Shown here one piece after another: positions 7,405 to 8,253 of a DNA stretch of 8,253 bases. This stretch comes from JBHIBA01 sp046758845 (GTDB taxonomy: Bacteria; UBA8248; JACPRG01; G963555815). The stretch is from positions 1-8,253 of the forward strand of contig JBHIBA010000207.1 of NCBI GenBank assembly GCA_046758845.1, given 5' to 3'. A program made the position numbers and the translations under genes. Positions within the stretch are counted from its first letter, which is position 1, and the number at the start of each line of letters is the position of its first letter. The notes under the pieces are model-generated. The model saw nothing but the letters and a program-made list of their open reading frames with translations, was not told the DNA's origin and searched no databases.

Positions 7405-7496
7405 CGCCTTTATCCCCTCGACGAGCGGCCGGGCAGGCTCAGGCGGCCTGCGAATCGACGCGAGAAAAAAAGAGACGCCGGCCCGCGAAGCCCCTT
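7405..7496 (-). promoter_or_regulatory. marR-livH intergenic leader with a 6-bp hairpin and a T7 run
   Basis: On the minus strand a run of seven T (7471-7465) follows a GC-rich stretch after the marR stop, but I find no convincing stable stem directly before it, so a terminator is not established. Further on, GCAGGC (7451-7446) pairs with GCCTGC (7438-7433) around a 7-base loop, ending 28 bases before the livH start codon. No good -35/-10 pair is visible. The stretch could act as a partial terminator or processing site separating regulator from transporter expression. Confidence 0.3.
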
Positions 7497-7988
7497 TCAG
7501 CCCCCATCCAGCTCAAGGGTTTCCTGGAACAGGTTGTGAAAATAACGGTCCGCCAGCCGGGCGAACTCCTGCCTTTCCTCCAGGCTGAAGCCTTCGAAGG
7601 ACTTGGCGTTCCATTCGTCTCGCACGGGGAGGATTTCTTTCACAAACCGACGTCCTTTCGGGGTCAGGCAGGCGTAGACGACGCGGCGGTCATCGGGGTT
7701 CGGCTTTCGGTACACGTAGCCGTCCCGCTCGAGCCGGTCGATCATCCCCGTCATGACGGATTTGTTCACCAGGAGGCTTCGGCCCAAGGAGGAGAGGTTC
7801 GTCGGCAGTCCGTCCCGGTGATACATGAGTTCCAGCAAAAGCCACTGCTGGAGGGTCAGCCCCCAGCGGCCCGCCAACTTCGGGCTCGCCCCGAGCCGGA
7901 CCATCAGGTTGGAGATGCGGATGAGTTGTCCGAGGATGTGGACGTGCAGGTCGGTTTCGTTTCCCGGAATGGGGGGTGGGTTTCCCAT
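7497..7988 (-). CDS. MarR-family winged-helix transcriptional regulator
   Basis: This 163-residue protein has the MarR layout: an N-terminal dimerisation helix (about 13-38), then the winged helix-turn-helix. LTLQQWLLLELMYHRDG (44-60) is helix 2, NKSVMTGMIDRLERDG (75-90) is the recognition-helix region, and the wing contains PNPDDRRVVYACLT (96-109) with the family's DxR-type signature. A long C-terminal dimerisation helix follows. MarR proteins usually repress their own and adjacent operons and release DNA on binding small aromatic or lipophilic acids, or acyl-CoA thioesters. Start: ATG at 7988, or the adjacent GTG at 7991, with AAGGA six to nine bases upstream. The frame is open to 8111, but the ATG at 8033 in that stretch overlaps the -10 box and would precede the transcript start. 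Its place ahead of livH suggests it senses the transported compound or its CoA ester. Confidence 0.92.
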   Translation of the reverse strand: MGNPPPIPGNETDLHVHILGQLIRISNLMVRLGASPKLAGRWGLTLQQWLLLELMYHRDGLPTNLSSLGRSLLVNKSVMTGMIDRLERDGYVYRKPNPDDRRVVYACLTPKGRRFVKEILPVRDEWNAKSFEGFSLEERQEFARLADRYFHNLFQETLELDGG

Positions 7989-8024
7989 CACCGCTTTTCC
8001 TTCTTGGTTCGGGACTGGAACATT

Positions 8025-8053
8025 AGTATCCATGTGAACTTTTGATTTGTCAA
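8025..8053 (-). promoter_or_regulatory. Sigma70-like promoter of the marR-led operon, with possible operator
   Basis: On the minus strand a perfect -35 TTGACA (8053-8048) is followed after exactly 17 bases by GATACT (8030-8025), which matches four of six consensus -10 bases. Transcription would begin near 8018, leaving a leader of about 30 bases before the regulator's start. A short palindrome TTGA-N4-TCAA (8053-8042) covers the -35 box and is a possible autoregulatory MarR site, but its arms are only four bases. This AT-rich patch stands out from the GC-rich surroundings. Confidence 0.7.
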
Positions 8054-8091
8054 CTAACATTCCGCCGTGAGCTTCCAGCAAAAGATGACGT

Positions 8092-8227
8092 AGATGGGGA
8101 TGAAAGCCCACATTTCCAGGGGGGCCTTCCTTCGGCTTCGCTCAGGACAGGCTTTGAAAACCGGCCAGATTTCCCAGATGGGGATGAAAGGCCGGATTGC
8201 CAGATGGGGATGTAAGCCCGTTGCTCG
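8092..8227. repeat. Degenerate 26-bp tandem repeat, interrupted
   Basis: The 15-mer AGATGGGGATGAAAG occurs at 8092-8106 and 8176-8190, and with one change (AGATGGGGATGTAAG) at 8202-8216. The copies at 8176 and 8202 are adjacent 26-base units. The unit at 8092-8117 shares the 3' part (CCCACATTTCC against GCCGGATTGCC). A fourth, decayed unit is suggested at about 8150-8175 (TGAAAACCGG then GATTTCCC). About 32 bases of unrelated sequence separate it from the first unit. The window ends shortly after, so array length is unknown. It is upstream of the operon promoter and has no coding potential that I trust. Confidence 0.6.
8129..8152. repeat. Interspersed repeat-like motif (minus strand: GTCCTGAGCGAAGCCGAAGG)
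   Basis: The 24-base segment, read on the minus strand, contains GTCCTGAGCGAAGCCGAAGG. From memory, very similar strings recur in intergenic DNA of many unrelated bacterial genomes. Here it lies inside the interruption of the 26-base tandem repeat. It has only a weak imperfect dyad, so its nature (mobile short repeat or remnant) is not evident from this single copy. Confidence 0.4.
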
Positions 8228-8245
8228 GGCTGGTATAAGACCAGC
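8215..8245. other. Two overlapping, mutually exclusive hairpins
   Basis: AGCCCG (8215-8220) pairs with CGGGCT (8226-8231) around a 5-base loop, and GCTGGT (8229-8234) pairs with ACCAGC (8240-8245) around another 5-base loop. The two stems share GCT at 8229-8231, so only one can form fully at a time. No T-run follows on either visible side. They may be the terminator region of a gene outside the window or part of the repeat array. Confidence 0.45.
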
Positions 8246-8253
8246 GGGTCTGC

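Noticed and set aside
7989..8111. Longer N-terminus of the MarR regulator
   Set aside because: It would place the start upstream of the consensus promoter and translate part of the tandem repeat; the residues resemble no MarR N-terminus.
8092..8227. CRISPR array
   Set aside because: Spacing is irregular (84 and 26 bases), the adjacent units abut without spacers, and no cas gene is present.

Overview
This is a GC-rich bacterial segment in which every supported gene lies on the minus strand, so the reading order is right to left. It looks like one catabolic operon: a MarR-type regulator, then a complete branched-chain-amino-acid-type (Liv/HAAT) ABC importer whose genes are interrupted by two enzyme genes. 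Strong GGAGG-type ribosome sites, a twin-arginine leader on the binding protein and the gene content suggest an anaerobic or metabolically versatile GC-rich lineage such as Desulfobacterota or one of the uncultivated soil/subsurface phyla. The lineage is inference; no marker gene is present.

Layout in transcription order. Positions 8253-8054 are non-coding and hold a short degenerate tandem repeat, a widespread-looking interspersed motif and two overlapping hairpins. A sigma70-like promoter (8053-8025) drives the MarR regulator (7988-7497). A 92-base gap with a small hairpin and a T7 run leads into livH (7404-6529) and livM (6527-5694), the two membrane permeases. Next come a cytoplasmic-type reductive-dehalogenase-family Fe-S protein (5682-4531) and an AMP-forming acyl-CoA ligase (4526-2871). 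The ATPase genes livG (2881-2108) and livF (2108-1401) and the substrate-binding protein (1334-72) follow. After that come a 10-bp perfect hairpin (43-17) and a strong Shine-Dalgarno sequence at the window edge (10-2), so another gene probably begins just outside.

Gene spacing from livH to livF is very tight (1 base, 11 bases, 4 bases, an 11-base overlap and a 1-base overlap). The two enzymes are therefore genuine members of the transporter operon. The simplest reading is a peripheral pathway: a carboxylate is captured outside the membrane, imported by the ABC transporter, and activated to its CoA thioester by the ligase. It, or its free acid, is then reductively transformed (possibly dehalogenated) by the B12/Fe-S enzyme, under control of a ligand-sensing MarR repressor. 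The substrate cannot be read from the sequence. The embedding of a leaderless reductive-dehalogenase-like gene in a Liv transporter/acyl-CoA ligase operon is the most interesting point in the window.
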